From Chloroflexota bacterium (lineage in GTDB: Bacteria; Chloroflexota; Anaerolineae; 4572-78; J111), in NCBI GenBank assembly GCA_003694775.1, contig RFJV01000639.1, forward strand, positions 1 through 10,713: a stretch of DNA of 10,713 bases, read 5' to 3'. This document shows, in pieces, positions 1-6,934 of this stretch. The notes below the pieces were generated by a model. The model worked only from the letters and a program-made list of their open reading frames with translations. It was not told the origin of the DNA and did no database searches. Every line of letters starts with the position of its first letter. Within the stretch, counting starts at the first letter, position 1. A program made the translations under genes and the position numbers.

Positions 1-209
1 GTAGCGTTGCGTCATACCTGGATTTTGAGTTGGATTTGGATATGCTCAAAAAGTTAAACGAAGTGTACGTTGACGCTCGATACCCCGGTGAATTTGGATT
101 ACTTCCTTATACCGGCCCAACATTGGCGGATGCACAAAGTTTTTATGAATTTGCACGAGACTTCTTGACGAAAGTGCAGGAACAGCTAGAGGAAAGCCGT
201 TCTACATAA
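1..209 (+). CDS. HEPN-domain protein, C-terminal part (5' end outside window)
   Basis: This is the last 68 codons of a gene that begins before the window; the first complete codon is at position 3 and the TAA stop is 207-209. The visible tail contains YVDARYPGEFG, followed by helices rich in Asp, Glu, Phe and Tyr (FYEFARDFL). The tyrosine/ARYP segment and the closing helix resemble the C-terminus of COG2250-type HEPN proteins, which are small all-helical proteins. Many of these are paired with a minimal nucleotidyltransferase (MNT) as toxin-antitoxin modules. The part that would hold an R-x4-6-H RNase motif is not in the window, so activity cannot be judged. The stretch is more AT-rich than the gene after it, and its stop overlaps that gene's start (TAATG). 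Assignment to HEPN is moderately secure; any toxin role is inference. Confidence 0.6.
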   Translation, partial: SVASYLDFELDLDMLKKLNEVYVDARYPGEFGLLPYTGPTLADAQSFYEFARDFLTKVQEQLEESRST

Positions 210-1441
210 TGTCCCCAACACTCATCGACCTTGCCTACCAGAAAGCCCAGGAAGTGCTGGACCGGGAGTGCAGTCCCATCGGGTTGATGGCCTCGCCGGA
301 AGGCTACCCCCACGTCTGGGCGCGCGACAGCGTCATCACCTCGCTGGGCGCGTTGCTGGTTCCGGGCCACGAATCCTGCCTGCGCACCTCGCTGGAAACG
401 CTGGCCGGCCAGCAGTCCGAGCTGGGCGCCATTCCCAACAACGTCAGTGTTGCCACAGGCCGGCTCGACCACACCAACGCCGGCTCGGTCGACTCCAACC
501 TGTGGTTCATTCTGGGGCACGCCTTCCAGTATTGGGCCTGGGGCGATGTCGATTTTCTGCGTCGGCAGTGGCCGGTGCTGGAAAAGGCCCTGCTGTGGCT
601 TCGCTACCAGGATTCCAACGGGTGCGGTCTGCTGGAGGTGCACGAAGCCGCGGACTGGGCCGACTTGCTGGCAAACCGGTTCAATGTGCTGTACGACAAC
701 GTGCTCTGGTACGCGGCCTTGCGGGCCATGGCAAAACTGTCCCAGACCCTCGGCCTCGACGGCTCGCGCTATACCGATATGGCAAACGATGTGTGCCATA
801 AAATCCGCATTGTGCTCTGGGTAGGGCCGGAAAATGATGCCGAATGGGGGCCAAACTGCCCCGGCCATACGGAATGGCGGCATACCCTCAGCCAGGTTGA
901 CCCCCTGCTGGTCAAGCGGCCTTATTTCCTCCCCTTTGTAGCTTTCCGCGACTTTGGCGATTACTGCGATGTTTTTGGCAACCTGCTGGCGGTGCTGTTT
1001 GGCGTAGCCAACCCGGCCCAGGAAAAACGCATCCTCACCTATCTGCGGCAGGTCGGCATAGCGGAACCGTACCCGGTGCGGGTTCTGCACCCTGCCATTT
1101 ACCCCGGCAGTAAAGACTGGCGCGAGTACTACCGCAACAACAACCTGAACCTGCCCCACCAGTACCACAACGGCGGAATCTGGCCCTTTGTGGGCGGCTT
1201 CTATGTGGCCGCGCTGGTCAAAACCGGACGGCTGGATGAGGCCCGCCACCACCTGGAAAAGCTGGCCGAACTGAACCGGCTTGGTGTGGAGCAGGAGTGG
1301 GAATTCAACGAGTGGTGTCACGGCATTACCGGCCAGCCGATGGGCTACGCCCAGCAGGCCTGGTCTGCCGGAATGTATATTTTTGCCTACCACTGCGTCC
1401 GCGCCGGTCACCTCCCCGATTTTTGGGACAAAAGCATCTAA
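209..1441 (+). CDS. (alpha/alpha)6-barrel glycoside hydrolase, amylo-alpha-1,6-glucosidase / GH100-GH63-like
   Basis: A 410-residue cytoplasmic enzyme with no signal peptide. Conserved blocks in order are WARDS (37-41), GAIPNN (73-78), VDSNLWF (94-100), HEAADWAD (145-152), YDNVLWY (162-168), HNGGIWPF (320-327), EFNEW (365-369) and GQPMGYAQQAWSAGMY (375-390). This order is typical of inverting (alpha/alpha)6-barrel glycosidases annotated as amylo-alpha-1,6-glucosidase, and related in fold to GH100 invertases and GH63/GH37 enzymes. In such enzymes an Asp in the middle block acts as acid and a Glu near the C-terminus as base. D149 or D152 and E365 or E368 are my candidates by position, not by alignment. 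The length suits a single catalytic domain, without the N-terminal domain of true glycogen-debranching enzymes. The substrate is unknown; glycogen/maltodextrin branches, sucrose or a glucosylated compatible solute are all possible. The ATG overlaps the preceding stop, and a GAGGA-like Shine-Dalgarno lies at 189-193, rather far upstream. Confidence 0.75.
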   Translation: MSPTLIDLAYQKAQEVLDRECSPIGLMASPEGYPHVWARDSVITSLGALLVPGHESCLRTSLETLAGQQSELGAIPNNVSVATGRLDHTNAGSVDSNLWFILGHAFQYWAWGDVDFLRRQWPVLEKALLWLRYQDSNGCGLLEVHEAADWADLLANRFNVLYDNVLWYAALRAMAKLSQTLGLDGSRYTDMANDVCHKIRIVLWVGPENDAEWGPNCPGHTEWRHTLSQVDPLLVKRPYFLPFVAFRDFGDYCDVFGNLLAVLFGVANPAQEKRILTYLRQVGIAEPYPVRVLHPAIYPGSKDWREYYRNNNLNLPHQYHNGGIWPFVGGFYVAALVKTGRLDEARHHLEKLAELNRLGVEQEWEFNEWCHGITGQPMGYAQQAWSAGMYIFAYHCVRAGHLPDFWDKSI

Positions 1442-1461
1442 ACTTCATCTGAGGCGGCAAA

Positions 1462-2469
1462 ATGTCAGCACATTTTCAGCCTATGGGAGCTTCTGTTCAG
1501 CGTTCCTGTATCGAGTGGGGCGCGCTGGTGGCGCTGGGCGTACTGGCCCTGTTCAGCTTGATGTTTGCCATCGTAGCACTGGCTGTTTCGCGTACACTTG
1601 GGGATACGGCGCTGGGGTTTGGACCATTTTTCGCCAGTGCGGTGACTGCCGCACTCCTCTGGTTTCGTCATCCTGACCGGCCGGTATCCTGGAAATTGAT
1701 TGCTTCCCTGGTGAGCAGTTTTATGGGAGTCAACCTGTTTGCCTTTGGCGTGTTTGCCTTGTTCAGTCCGGGCAACGATGGTTTTGTTCCCAACGCGTTG
1801 ATGAGCCTGTCGTTGTGTTTTACGCCGGCCGCGGTACTGCTTCTGCTGGCCGCGGCGCTCTACTTCTGGGAGTACCGGCTGGGAAGCAAAGCCCAACAGC
1901 AGGCCAGACTGATTGCTTTCAATACCGCAGATGCATTTCAACAGCGGATGGAGAAGCTCAGACGGGCCAGGGAATATCTGGCCAATATCGACGCCCTGGT
2001 CGACGCGCATCGCGCACCGGCATCGCCTTTATGGTTGACCGCCTTGCCCGATAACCTGCGGCAGTGGCTGTCGCACCTGGAAAAACTGGTCAACCGGTTG
2101 AACGATTTTGATACCGACCCGCTTATCCAGCGCGATTTGCGGGACGCACCGGAAAAAATTTCCCGCCTCAAGGCCCAACTGGACGCAGAAACCAGTCCGG
2201 AAGTGCGCGCTCAGCTTGCCGAAACCCTGGAAGAACTGGAAAACCAGTACGGCCATTTGCGGGAACTGGCAGAGATGATGCGCCGCAGTGAGCTGGAAAT
2301 CGATGAAAACCTGGCCCGGATGGGCGTTATCTATTCCCAGCTTCAAATGCTGGATACCCGGTCGCTCCAAAAGAGCCGCGCTCGCCGCCTGTCAGAAGAA
2401 ATAGAAGAGCAGACGCATCGCCTGGATGACCTGCTGGCGGCGATGGATGAGGTTATTTCTTCCTTATAG
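1462..2469 (+). CDS. Four-helix membrane protein with long C-terminal coiled coil, unknown function
   Basis: I do not recognise this 335-residue protein as a named family. The N-terminal 140 residues hold four likely transmembrane helices (about 18-43, 50-68, 78-102 and 112-136). The remaining 200 residues are hydrophilic, charged and strongly helical, with Leu/Ile heptad spacing suggesting coiled coil (about 143-215 and 230-335, broken by a Pro-containing stretch near 185-197). RRAR (167-170) and basic residues after helix 4 favour a cytoplasmic coiled-coil domain. There are no catalytic motifs or metal ligands that I can see. The ATG has a Shine-Dalgarno GAGGCGG at 1451-1457, which favours it over the in-frame ATG seven codons later. 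The gene begins 20 nt after the glycosidase stop and ends 78 nt before manA, so it probably belongs to the same transcript. A scaffolding or membrane-organising role is only a guess from the architecture. Confidence 0.8.
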   Translation: MSAHFQPMGASVQRSCIEWGALVALGVLALFSLMFAIVALAVSRTLGDTALGFGPFFASAVTAALLWFRHPDRPVSWKLIASLVSSFMGVNLFAFGVFALFSPGNDGFVPNALMSLSLCFTPAAVLLLLAAALYFWEYRLGSKAQQQARLIAFNTADAFQQRMEKLRRAREYLANIDALVDAHRAPASPLWLTALPDNLRQWLSHLEKLVNRLNDFDTDPLIQRDLRDAPEKISRLKAQLDAETSPEVRAQLAETLEELENQYGHLRELAEMMRRSELEIDENLARMGVIYSQLQMLDTRSLQKSRARRLSEEIEEQTHRLDDLLAAMDEVISSL

Positions 2470-2533
2470 TGACCGCCCCTTTTTGAATTTGCCCAAAAAC
2501 CGAAGCTGGGCCATGATAAGAGCCAAAATCTGC

Positions 2534-2538
2534 AGGTG
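2534..2538 (+). promoter_or_regulatory. Shine-Dalgarno of manA that decides the start codon
   Basis: AGGTG lies 9 nt before the ATG at 2548. The alternative in-frame GTG at 2536 falls inside this same AGGTG and has no purine-rich site of its own upstream, so the ATG at 2548 is preferred. Confidence 0.55.
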
Positions 2539-2547
2539 TCATACTTG

Positions 2548-3567
2548 ATGAAAGAACAAATTTACCCCCTCACCTTTGAGCCTGTTCTAAAAGACTACAT
2601 CTGGGGTGGGCGCAACCTGGAACGGCTGTTTGGCCGGCGTCTGCCGCCCGGCATTGTGGCCGAAAGCTGGGAAATTTCCGGCCATCCCTCCGCGCCCACC
2701 CGCGTGGACCGCGGCCCCTGGCAGGGAAAAACCCTGCCGGAGCTGGTCGACCTGCTGGGGCTGGACCTGGTGGGCGAGCGTTCCCGGTCTATGCTGGAAC
2801 GCGGCAAATTCCCTCTGCTGGTCAAACTGCTGGATGCCAACCGTCCCCTGTCGGTGCAGGTCCACCCCGATGATGAGTACGCGGCCCGCCACGAAAACGG
2901 CGAGCTGGGCAAAACCGAGATGTGGTACGTTCTGCACGCCCGGCCCGGCGCCCGCCTGATTTTTGGCCTCAAAAACGGCGTCACAAAGGAATCGTTCCGG
3001 CAGGCGCTGGAAGCGGGTCAGCTTGAAAAATGTCTCCATTACCTGCCGGTGCAGGCCGGCGATGCGGTCTTCATTCCCGCGGGGTCGGTGCACGCCATCA
3101 TGGACGGCCTCATCATTGCCGAAATCCAGCAGAATTCCGACACCACCTACCGCGTGTACGACTGGAACCGCCTGGGCGCGGACGGCAAACCCCGGCCCCT
3201 GCATGTCGACAAGGCGATGGAGGTCATCAATTTTAACCAGATTGAGCCGGGACCGGTTGTTCCGCAGTCTCTCCCCGCAGAGCCGGGGCAGAGCCGGGAG
3301 CGGATTGCCGCTTGCCCGTACTTCACCGTGGAGCGGGTGCGGCTGGAGGCCGGCGCGTCCTTCCGCGGCCGCACCGACGGCAGTACATTTGAAATTTGGG
3401 GCTGTATGGAAGGCCATGCCCGGCTGGATTGGGCCGGCTCGCCGGTTGACCTGCCGGCCATCCGCTTTGTCCTTGTCCCGGCTTCGCTGGGGGATTTTCG
3501 GCTGGAAGCCTCTGGACCGGCTGTTTTTCTGCGGGCTTATGTACCCAACGCGGCTGAGGCCGCTTGA
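2548..3567 (+). CDS. manA: Mannose-6-phosphate isomerase, class I
   Basis: A cupin-fold zinc enzyme interconverting mannose 6-phosphate and fructose 6-phosphate. It links mannose use to glycolysis or supplies mannose 6-phosphate for GDP-mannose. The protein is 339 residues from the ATG at 2548, the size of the shorter bacterial type I enzymes. Family marks, numbered from that ATG: IWGG (18-21), ESWEISGHP (39-47), LVKLLDANRPLSVQVHPDD (91-109) with zinc ligands Q104 and H106, GKTEMWYVL (121-129) with ligand E124, GSVHAI (179-184) with ligand H182, and QNSDTTYRVYDW (195-206) with the active-site arginine R202. All four metal ligands and the arginine are present, so the enzyme should be active. 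The C-terminal third is the usual second cupin-like domain. An in-frame GTG at 2536 would add four residues but lacks a ribosome site. proA follows after 26 nt. Confidence 0.93.
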   Translation: MKEQIYPLTFEPVLKDYIWGGRNLERLFGRRLPPGIVAESWEISGHPSAPTRVDRGPWQGKTLPELVDLLGLDLVGERSRSMLERGKFPLLVKLLDANRPLSVQVHPDDEYAARHENGELGKTEMWYVLHARPGARLIFGLKNGVTKESFRQALEAGQLEKCLHYLPVQAGDAVFIPAGSVHAIMDGLIIAEIQQNSDTTYRVYDWNRLGADGKPRPLHVDKAMEVINFNQIEPGPVVPQSLPAEPGQSRERIAACPYFTVERVRLEAGASFRGRTDGSTFEIWGCMEGHARLDWAGSPVDLPAIRFVLVPASLGDFRLEASGPAVFLRAYVPNAAEAA

Positions 3568-3593
3568 GAATATCTTAAAAGGGGGATAACCAG

Positions 3594-4853
3594 GTGCACG
3601 ACGAACTGCTGATAAAAGGTCAGGCCGCCAGAGAAGCGGCGCGCCAGCTGGCTAAGCTGAACACTGCGGCCAAAAACCGGGCGCTCCAGGTAATTGCTGA
3701 AACTATTATGGAGCAGGAACCGAACATTCTGGCCGCCAACGATTTGGACATAGAAGCTGGCCGGGCCAACGGCCTCAGCGAGGCCCTGCTGGACCGGCTC
3801 CTGCTGACCGCACCCCGGCTGGAAAGCATCGCCAACGACGTAAAAAAGGTTGCCAACCTGCCCGACCCCGTCGGCGAGGAGTTCGACAGCCGCTTACTGC
3901 CCAATGGTTTGCGGGTCAGCAAGCGGCGCATTCCCATCGGCGTGGTGGGGGTTATCTACGAAAGCCGGCCCAACGTCACCATCGACATTTCGGCCCTGTG
4001 CCTCAAGAGCGGCAATGCGGCCATTCTGCGCGGGGGAAAGGAGGCCATCCATTCCAACCGTGCCCTCGCCGAAGCGGTTCGCCTGGGGTGCGAAACCGCC
4101 GGTCTGCCGGCGGCCTCGGTCCAGTTGATTCAGTCCACGGACCGCAGTCTGGTGCGGGATATGCTCCGGGCCAACGGCTTGATTGATATGATTATCCCGC
4201 GGGGGGGCGCGGCCCTGCACCGCTTTGCCATTGAAAATGCCACCGTGCCGGTCATTACCGGGGGGATGGGCATCTGCCATCTTTACATCGATTCCGCCGC
4301 CGACCTGACCAAGGTCACTCCGATAGTGGTCAATGCCAAGGTTCAGCGCCCGTCGGTGTGCAATGCCCTGGATACCTTGCTGGTGCACAAGGCCGTGGCC
4401 CGGCAAATACTGCCCCGTGTGGCCGACGCGCTGGGGCAGTATGGGGTAGAGCTTCGGTGCGACGAGCAGGCAATGGAGATTCTGCATGATTACCCCAAGG
4501 CCAAACCTGCCGCACCGGAAGATTTTGATACCGAGTTTATGGCCTTGATTGCCGCAGTCAAGGTGGTCGAAAATATGGATGAGGCCATCGACCATATCTA
4601 CCAGCACAGCCAGAACCACACCGACGGCATCATCACCGAGGACTACAGCAACGCCATGCGTTTTGTCAGCGAAGTGAACTCCTCCGCGGTGATGGTCAAT
4701 GCCAGCACCCGCTTCAACGATGGCGGGCAGTTCGGTCTGGGGGCGGAGGTGGCCATCAGCACCCAGCCTCTGCACGCCCGCGGCCCCATGGGCCTGACCG
4801 AGCTGACCACCTACAAGTGGGTAGTTTTTGGCAGTGGGCAGGTGCGGGAATAG
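3594..4853 (+). CDS. proA: Gamma-glutamyl phosphate reductase (glutamate-5-semialdehyde dehydrogenase)
   Basis: The second enzyme of proline synthesis from glutamate. It reduces gamma-glutamyl phosphate to glutamate-5-semialdehyde with NADPH in the cytoplasm. The 419-residue length is normal for ProA. Visible family blocks are [16 protein letters not shown] (114-129), [15 protein letters not shown] (137-151), IPRGG (201-205), the catalytic-cysteine segment [12 protein letters not shown] (252-263) with C256 as nucleophile, and the ProA signature running from V323 through HSQNHTDGI (338-346). The C-terminal blocks [17 protein letters not shown] (369-385) and ARGPMGL (395-401) are also intact. 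Translation starts at GTG 3594, with GGGGGAT (3581-3587) as Shine-Dalgarno at good spacing. The usual partner proB (glutamate 5-kinase) is not adjacent. Here proA follows manA after 26 nt and is followed by a 213-nt spacer with hairpins, so it is probably the last gene of its transcript. Confidence 0.96.
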   Translation: MHDELLIKGQAAREAARQLAKLNTAAKNRALQVIAETIMEQEPNILAANDLDIEAGRANGLSEALLDRLLLTAPRLESIANDVKKVANLPDPVGEEFDSRLLPNGLRVSKRRIPIGVVGVIYESRPNVTIDISALCLKSGNAAILRGGKEAIHSNRALAEAVRLGCETAGLPAASVQLIQSTDRSLVRDMLRANGLIDMIIPRGGAALHRFAIENATVPVITGGMGICHLYIDSAADLTKVTPIVVNAKVQRPSVCNALDTLLVHKAVARQILPRVADALGQYGVELRCDEQAMEILHDYPKAKPAAPEDFDTEFMALIAAVKVVENMDEAIDHIYQHSQNHTDGIITEDYSNAMRFVSEVNSSAVMVNASTRFNDGGQFGLGAEVAISTQPLHARGPMGLTELTTYKWVVFGSGQVRE

Positions 4854-4864
4854 GCTGCAAGTTG

Positions 4865-4887
4865 GCCCGGCGTGTTTAACGCCGGGC
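4865..4887 (+). repeat. Perfect GC-rich inverted repeat downstream of proA
   Basis: GCCCGGCG (4865-4872) pairs with CGCCGGGC (4880-4887), and T4873-A4879 adds a ninth pair around a 5-nt loop. It begins 11 nt after the proA stop. There is no T-run on the 3' side, so it is not a classic intrinsic terminator. It may serve as a 3'-end stabiliser or Rho-dependent pause site, or simply be an RNA hairpin. Confidence 0.55.
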
Positions 4888-4900
4888 TGAAAGGCTTAAG

Positions 4901-4947
4901 GACGCTGAATCGCCCTCCAGGTCTCATTTTCAGGGCGTTTTAACGTC
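4901..4947 (+). terminator. Possible terminator of the proA transcript
   Basis: CGCCCT (4911-4916) pairs with AGGGCG (4932-4937) and is followed by TTTT. GACG (4901-4904) and CGTC (4944-4947) can form an outer arm. The loop is large (15 nt) and the T-run short, so this is a weak candidate. Its position 58-84 nt after the proA stop suits the end of that transcript. Confidence 0.35.
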
Positions 4948-4956
4948 TTCGAGCCG

Positions 4957-4995
4957 TTTAGCCTGACGTTTGAACATCAGAGCAGGCTGAATTTT
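4957..4995 (+). repeat. Inverted repeat followed by TTTT in the spacer before the SEC-C gene
   Basis: TTTAGCCTG (4957-4965) can pair with CAGGCTGAA (4983-4991) through nine pairs including one G-U, with a 17-nt loop; TTTT follows at 4992-4995. It is a second terminator-like element in the same spacer. The loop also holds a competing CTGA/TCAG pair, so the fold is uncertain. Confidence 0.3.
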
Positions 4996-5066
4996 CTGAA
5001 CTGGAAAAAATTTGAGCGAACCGTGAGGTATGAGGAATAAGTGTTGTGAAAAGGTAGGACAAAACA

Positions 5067-6635
5067 ATGGCTCCGTTTTTTAAGAAGAAGTCTCAAGAAG
5101 ACCCGGCACGTCAGCGGTACCCTGAAGCTCTCTGGCCGCTGTTGGTGCTGGGAAAACCAAACAAGCAGACCGATTATAATCAACTGGCCGTGCCTCTGGC
5201 GGGTTACATCTCCGAGCTTATCCAGATGGCGCTGGATGAAGACCTGAATCTGCGTTATGAGAATGACGTAGCCGTGTGGGCGCCCCTGCACGCGATGGAA
5301 ATTCTGGGGGTTTTGGGGGCCGTTGAAGCCGCCGAACCCCTGAGCCAGTGTCTGGACTGGGACGATGAGTGGGTGACTCAGGCACTGCCGGGTATCTATG
5401 CTAATATTGGGCCGGCCTCGATACCCATTCTGCAGTCCCATCTGGAAGATGCCGGCCACAATGTATGGGGGCGCATCTGTGCGGTGGATTGTTTGTCCGC
5501 TGTTGCTCAGGCCCATCCAGAGCAGAAAGATGCTGTTGTCCGCTATCTGACCGGCTATCTGGACCGTCCCTCTGCGGATGACAGTGCCGATGAAGAAACG
5601 GTAACCTCTTTTATCATTAGCGACCTGGTCGATTTGGAAGCCCGTGAAGCCTACCCGGCCATAAAACGTGCCTACGAGGAAGACCGGGTAAATCCTACCA
5701 TTATCGGTCTGGAAGATGTTGAGATAGCCTTCGGTATGCGCCCTCCGCGGTCACCCTCCTCCAGTCCGCCCGACGAACCCGGTGTACGCCTGGAATTAAA
5801 ATGCAAAGTGTGCGGTCGCGAGCGCAGTTATCTATTTCCCAAAGTTTACTGCGATACTAATACCATTACGAACAAGAAAAAGAACACTCGATACCCTCCT
5901 ATCGTCATCCCCCAGCGGGTGATTTGCTCCAAATGTGGGGCGGTAGACCAGTACGAATTGACCGCTATGGCTTATGCGGCTATCACGGCTGATTTATTGG
6001 CCCGGACTACCCCCGGCCTGAAAAAATTTCGCCGGAAAGACCAGTATATCCAGTACGTCAGTTTTCAGGCGATGGGGCGTGATATGCACCCCCTGGAGGC
6101 CGTTGAGCAGTATCAGGCCAAAATTGCTCGCCGCCCCAAAGATAGAGACCTGTATCTTGGCTACGGCAACGTCTTGAGAGTCTTGGGCCGGTTTGAAGAA
6201 GCGAGAGCACAGTACCAGCAGGCCATTGAGCTAGCCCCATTCAATCCCGATGTTTATGTAGAAATGGGGATTCTGGCCCTGACAGAGGGTAATAAGGAGG
6301 AAGCACTCTCTTTTATGGAGCAGGCGCTTCAAATGGTATTGAATGCTCCTTTTTCTCAAAAAGAAAAGAACAAGTTAAAGCAAATCATACAGGGGGTAAT
6401 TCGCGACATCCAGCAGGATAAGATAGACGATATTATAAACCCGTTCACCATGGCCAAACCTCAGACCGATAAACCGCACCACTCTGCTCCGAAGCCTGAA
6501 AAACGGAAAGCGTCCCCTCAGGTCCGACTCCCTAAAGCCCGAACCGCGTCCCTCATCCGGGTTGGGCGCAACGACCCCTGCCCCTGCGGAAGCGGTAAAA
6601 AATATAAGCATTGCTGTATGAAGAAACAGAAATAA
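5067..6635 (+). CDS. SEC-C motif protein with helical N-terminus, central CxxC zinc ribbon and TPR-like repeats
   Basis: A 522-residue soluble protein of modular build. Residues about 15-225 are alpha-helical with paired helices resembling HEAT/ARM repeats (for example MEILGVLGAVEAAEPL, 77-92). Residues 246-290 carry C246-x2-C249 and C287-x2-C290, a zinc-ribbon-like unit with a long basic insert (NKKKNTRYPP, 269-278). Residues about 343-425 form TPR-like helices (EEARAQYQQAIELAPFNPD, 377-395). A Pro/Lys/Ser-rich linker (about 463-498) leads to a textbook SEC-C motif, RNDPCPCGSGKKYKHCC, with C505, C507, C516 and C517. SEC-C motifs bind zinc, and in SecA the motif mediates contact with SecB and ribosomes. 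In stand-alone proteins it is mostly a binding module of unknown partner. The start is well supported by AAGGTAGG at 5051-5058. The gene stands alone between spacers. Function is unknown; a protein- or RNA-binding adaptor is inference. Confidence 0.88.
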   Translation: MAPFFKKKSQEDPARQRYPEALWPLLVLGKPNKQTDYNQLAVPLAGYISELIQMALDEDLNLRYENDVAVWAPLHAMEILGVLGAVEAAEPLSQCLDWDDEWVTQALPGIYANIGPASIPILQSHLEDAGHNVWGRICAVDCLSAVAQAHPEQKDAVVRYLTGYLDRPSADDSADEETVTSFIISDLVDLEAREAYPAIKRAYEEDRVNPTIIGLEDVEIAFGMRPPRSPSSSPPDEPGVRLELKCKVCGRERSYLFPKVYCDTNTITNKKKNTRYPPIVIPQRVICSKCGAVDQYELTAMAYAAITADLLARTTPGLKKFRRKDQYIQYVSFQAMGRDMHPLEAVEQYQAKIARRPKDRDLYLGYGNVLRVLGRFEEARAQYQQAIELAPFNPDVYVEMGILALTEGNKEEALSFMEQALQMVLNAPFSQKEKNKLKQIIQGVIRDIQQDKIDDIINPFTMAKPQTDKPHHSAPKPEKRKASPQVRLPKARTASLIRVGRNDPCPCGSGKKYKHCCMKKQK

Positions 6636-6655
6636 CCCCGAAGCGAGGAACGGGG
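6636..6655 (+). terminator. Weak hairpin directly after the SEC-C gene stop
   Basis: CCCCG (6636-6640) pairs with CGGGG (6651-6655) around a 10-nt loop, immediately after the stop codon. No T-run follows, so termination here would be weak or Rho-assisted. Confidence 0.25.
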
Positions 6656-6689
6656 AAATTATCGGCAAGCCACCTTTTTCTGTTTCTAC

Positions 6690-6718
6690 TTGTCAAAAAC
6701 AAATCCGTATAGTATAAT
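6690..6718 (+). promoter_or_regulatory. Sigma-70-type promoter of the sugar transporter
   Basis: TTGTCA (6690-6695) and TATAAT (6713-6718) are separated by 17 nt. That is one mismatch from the consensus -35, a perfect -10 and ideal spacing. Transcription should start near 6725, inside the palindrome that follows. Confidence 0.82.
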
Positions 6719-6721
6719 TGC

Positions 6722-6733
6722 GGAAACGTTTCC
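6722..6733 (+). promoter_or_regulatory. LacI/GalR-family operator O1
   Basis: GGAAACGTTTCC is a perfect 12-bp palindrome with a central CG, the hallmark of LacI/GalR-family (MalR/CcpA-like) operators. It starts 4 nt after the -10 box and covers the expected transcription start, so a bound repressor would block initiation. The regulator gene is not in the window. Catabolite control by a CcpA-like protein is an alternative to a dedicated sugar repressor. Confidence 0.8.
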
Positions 6734-6739
6734 CTTTCG

Positions 6740-6756
6740 GTTCTTTATAAAAGAAC
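6740..6756 (+). repeat. Perfect inverted repeat just downstream of O1
   Basis: GTTCTTT (6740-6746) and AAAGAAC (6750-6756) are exact inverted repeats around ATA. As DNA it could be an operator for a second regulator. As RNA it would form a hairpin about 15 nt from the transcript's 5' end, which could protect the message from decay. Confidence 0.5.
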
Positions 6757-6934
6757 AAAATCTGGTCCTCGATACCCAACTTCATACCAGAAGACTGCCT
6801 CTTTTTCACCCTGAAAGCTGTGATACTTCTTGCTACCTCACATTCACCTGGATTTTACGGCTGGTTTTTGTTGTCTTAGCCTGAAGTAAAGGGGGTGGAA
6901 GCTAACGAAAAACCTTTATCACTCTTAAAGTATA

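Noticed and set aside
143..1411. A 422-codon open frame on the minus strand opposite the glycosidase gene.
   Set aside because: Its translation has no recognisable domain and reads like the antisense of a GC-rich gene. The plus-strand frame carries all the glycosidase motifs.
2587..3417. A 276-codon minus-strand frame opposite manA, plus plus-strand frames at 2606-2959 and 2963-3589.
   Set aside because: manA has complete zinc-ligand and active-site motifs in its own frame. The others are compositionally odd and lack ribosome sites or known motifs.
3894..4775. A 293-codon minus-strand frame opposite proA.
   Set aside because: It is a shadow of a full-length, fully conserved proA gene.
4977..5516. 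A 179-codon minus-strand frame spanning the spacer and the start of the SEC-C gene.
   Set aside because: It has no recognisable domain, and it overlaps a plus-strand gene with a good ribosome site and clear modules.
6820..6879. A possible 19-residue leader peptide starting at GTG 6820.
   Set aside because: There is no convincing ribosome site before it and no run of regulatory codons.
6690..6884. A 64-codon plus-strand frame in the transporter control region.
   Set aside because: It begins with TTG inside the -35 box, upstream of the expected transcript start, and has no Shine-Dalgarno.
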